Notes under the pieces: generated by a model | Databases searched by the model: none | The model's input: the letters and a program-made list of their open reading frames with translations, nothing else | Told to the model about the DNA's origin: nothing | Shown here: piece by piece, positions 21,359 through 21,362 of the stretch | How the letters are laid out: the number at the start of each line of letters is the position of its first letter | Position numbering within the stretch: the first letter of the stretch is position 1 | Source: Lachnospiraceae bacterium UBA7589 | GTDB lineage: Bacteria; Bacillota; Clostridia; Lachnospirales; Lachnospiraceae | Direction of reading: 5' to 3' | NCBI GenBank assembly: GCA_002476495.1 | Contig: DLKL01000049.1 | Location: 1-21,362 of the forward strand | Length of the DNA: 21,362 bases | Program-made: the position numbers and the translations under genes

Positions 21359-21362
21359 CAAA

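Overview
This window is a stretch of a Tn1549/CTn-type integrative and conjugative element (ICE) from a low-to-moderate GC Gram-positive anaerobe, most likely a member of the Clostridia (Lachnospiraceae-like). That assignment rests on three things: strong GGAGG-type Shine-Dalgarno sequences, the Firmicutes-type transfer proteins (PcfB/PcfC-like, PrgI, and the families first named from Clostridioides difficile CD1108 and CD1112), and the codon and base use. No ribosomal or housekeeping gene is present, so the species cannot be fixed. Every convincing gene lies on the minus strand and is read from right to left.

Right end (about 18.7-21.4 kb), DNA processing. An array of five 27-bp repeats, mostly at a 32-bp period (21182-21358), is followed by three consecutive hairpins (21079-21162) that look like an origin of transfer. 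Next come a 178-aa protein of unknown function, a MobC-like relaxosome protein and a MOBP-type relaxase.

Middle (8.85-18.7 kb), coupling and type IV secretion. In transcription order these are a coiled-coil protein, a small acidic protein, a PcfB-like protein, the VirD4-type coupling protein, a 25-codon candidate small ORF ending at an intrinsic terminator, a Maff2/VirB2-like pilin candidate, a VirB6-like membrane protein, a DUF4313-like protein, PrgI (VirB3-like) and the VirB4 ATPase. Spacing is tight, with several stop/start overlaps.

Cargo island (about 3.84-8.85 kb). AT-richer DNA interrupts the usual adjacency of virB4 and the CD1108-family cell-wall hydrolase gene. It holds a 69-aa CxxC protein, a membrane-anchored serine beta-lactamase-like hydrolase, a tyrosine recombinase, a YefM/RelE-type toxin-antitoxin pair with a near-consensus promoter, and a MerR regulator carrying two membrane helices and a zinc ribbon. 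The MerR gene is translationally coupled to a CPBP intramembrane protease. A 14-bp perfect inverted repeat, probably the MerR operator, lies upstream of that pair.

Left end (1-3.77 kb). The transfer operon resumes with the large CD1108-family NlpC/P60 protein, then a 303-aa protein of unknown function, a DpnD/PcfM-family protein, a 122-aa unknown protein and an MT-A70 adenine methyltransferase whose reading frame stops early at the window edge.

Taken together, relaxase, MobC and oriT would nick and bind the DNA, PcfB and VirD4 would couple it to the VirB3/B4/B6-like channel, the NlpC/P60 protein would open the wall, and the island carries stability, cell-envelope and regulatory passengers. 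The most unusual points are the membrane-anchored MerR with its coupled intramembrane protease, the integrase start buried in a hairpin that only read-through mRNA could form, and the terminator immediately before the pilin gene.
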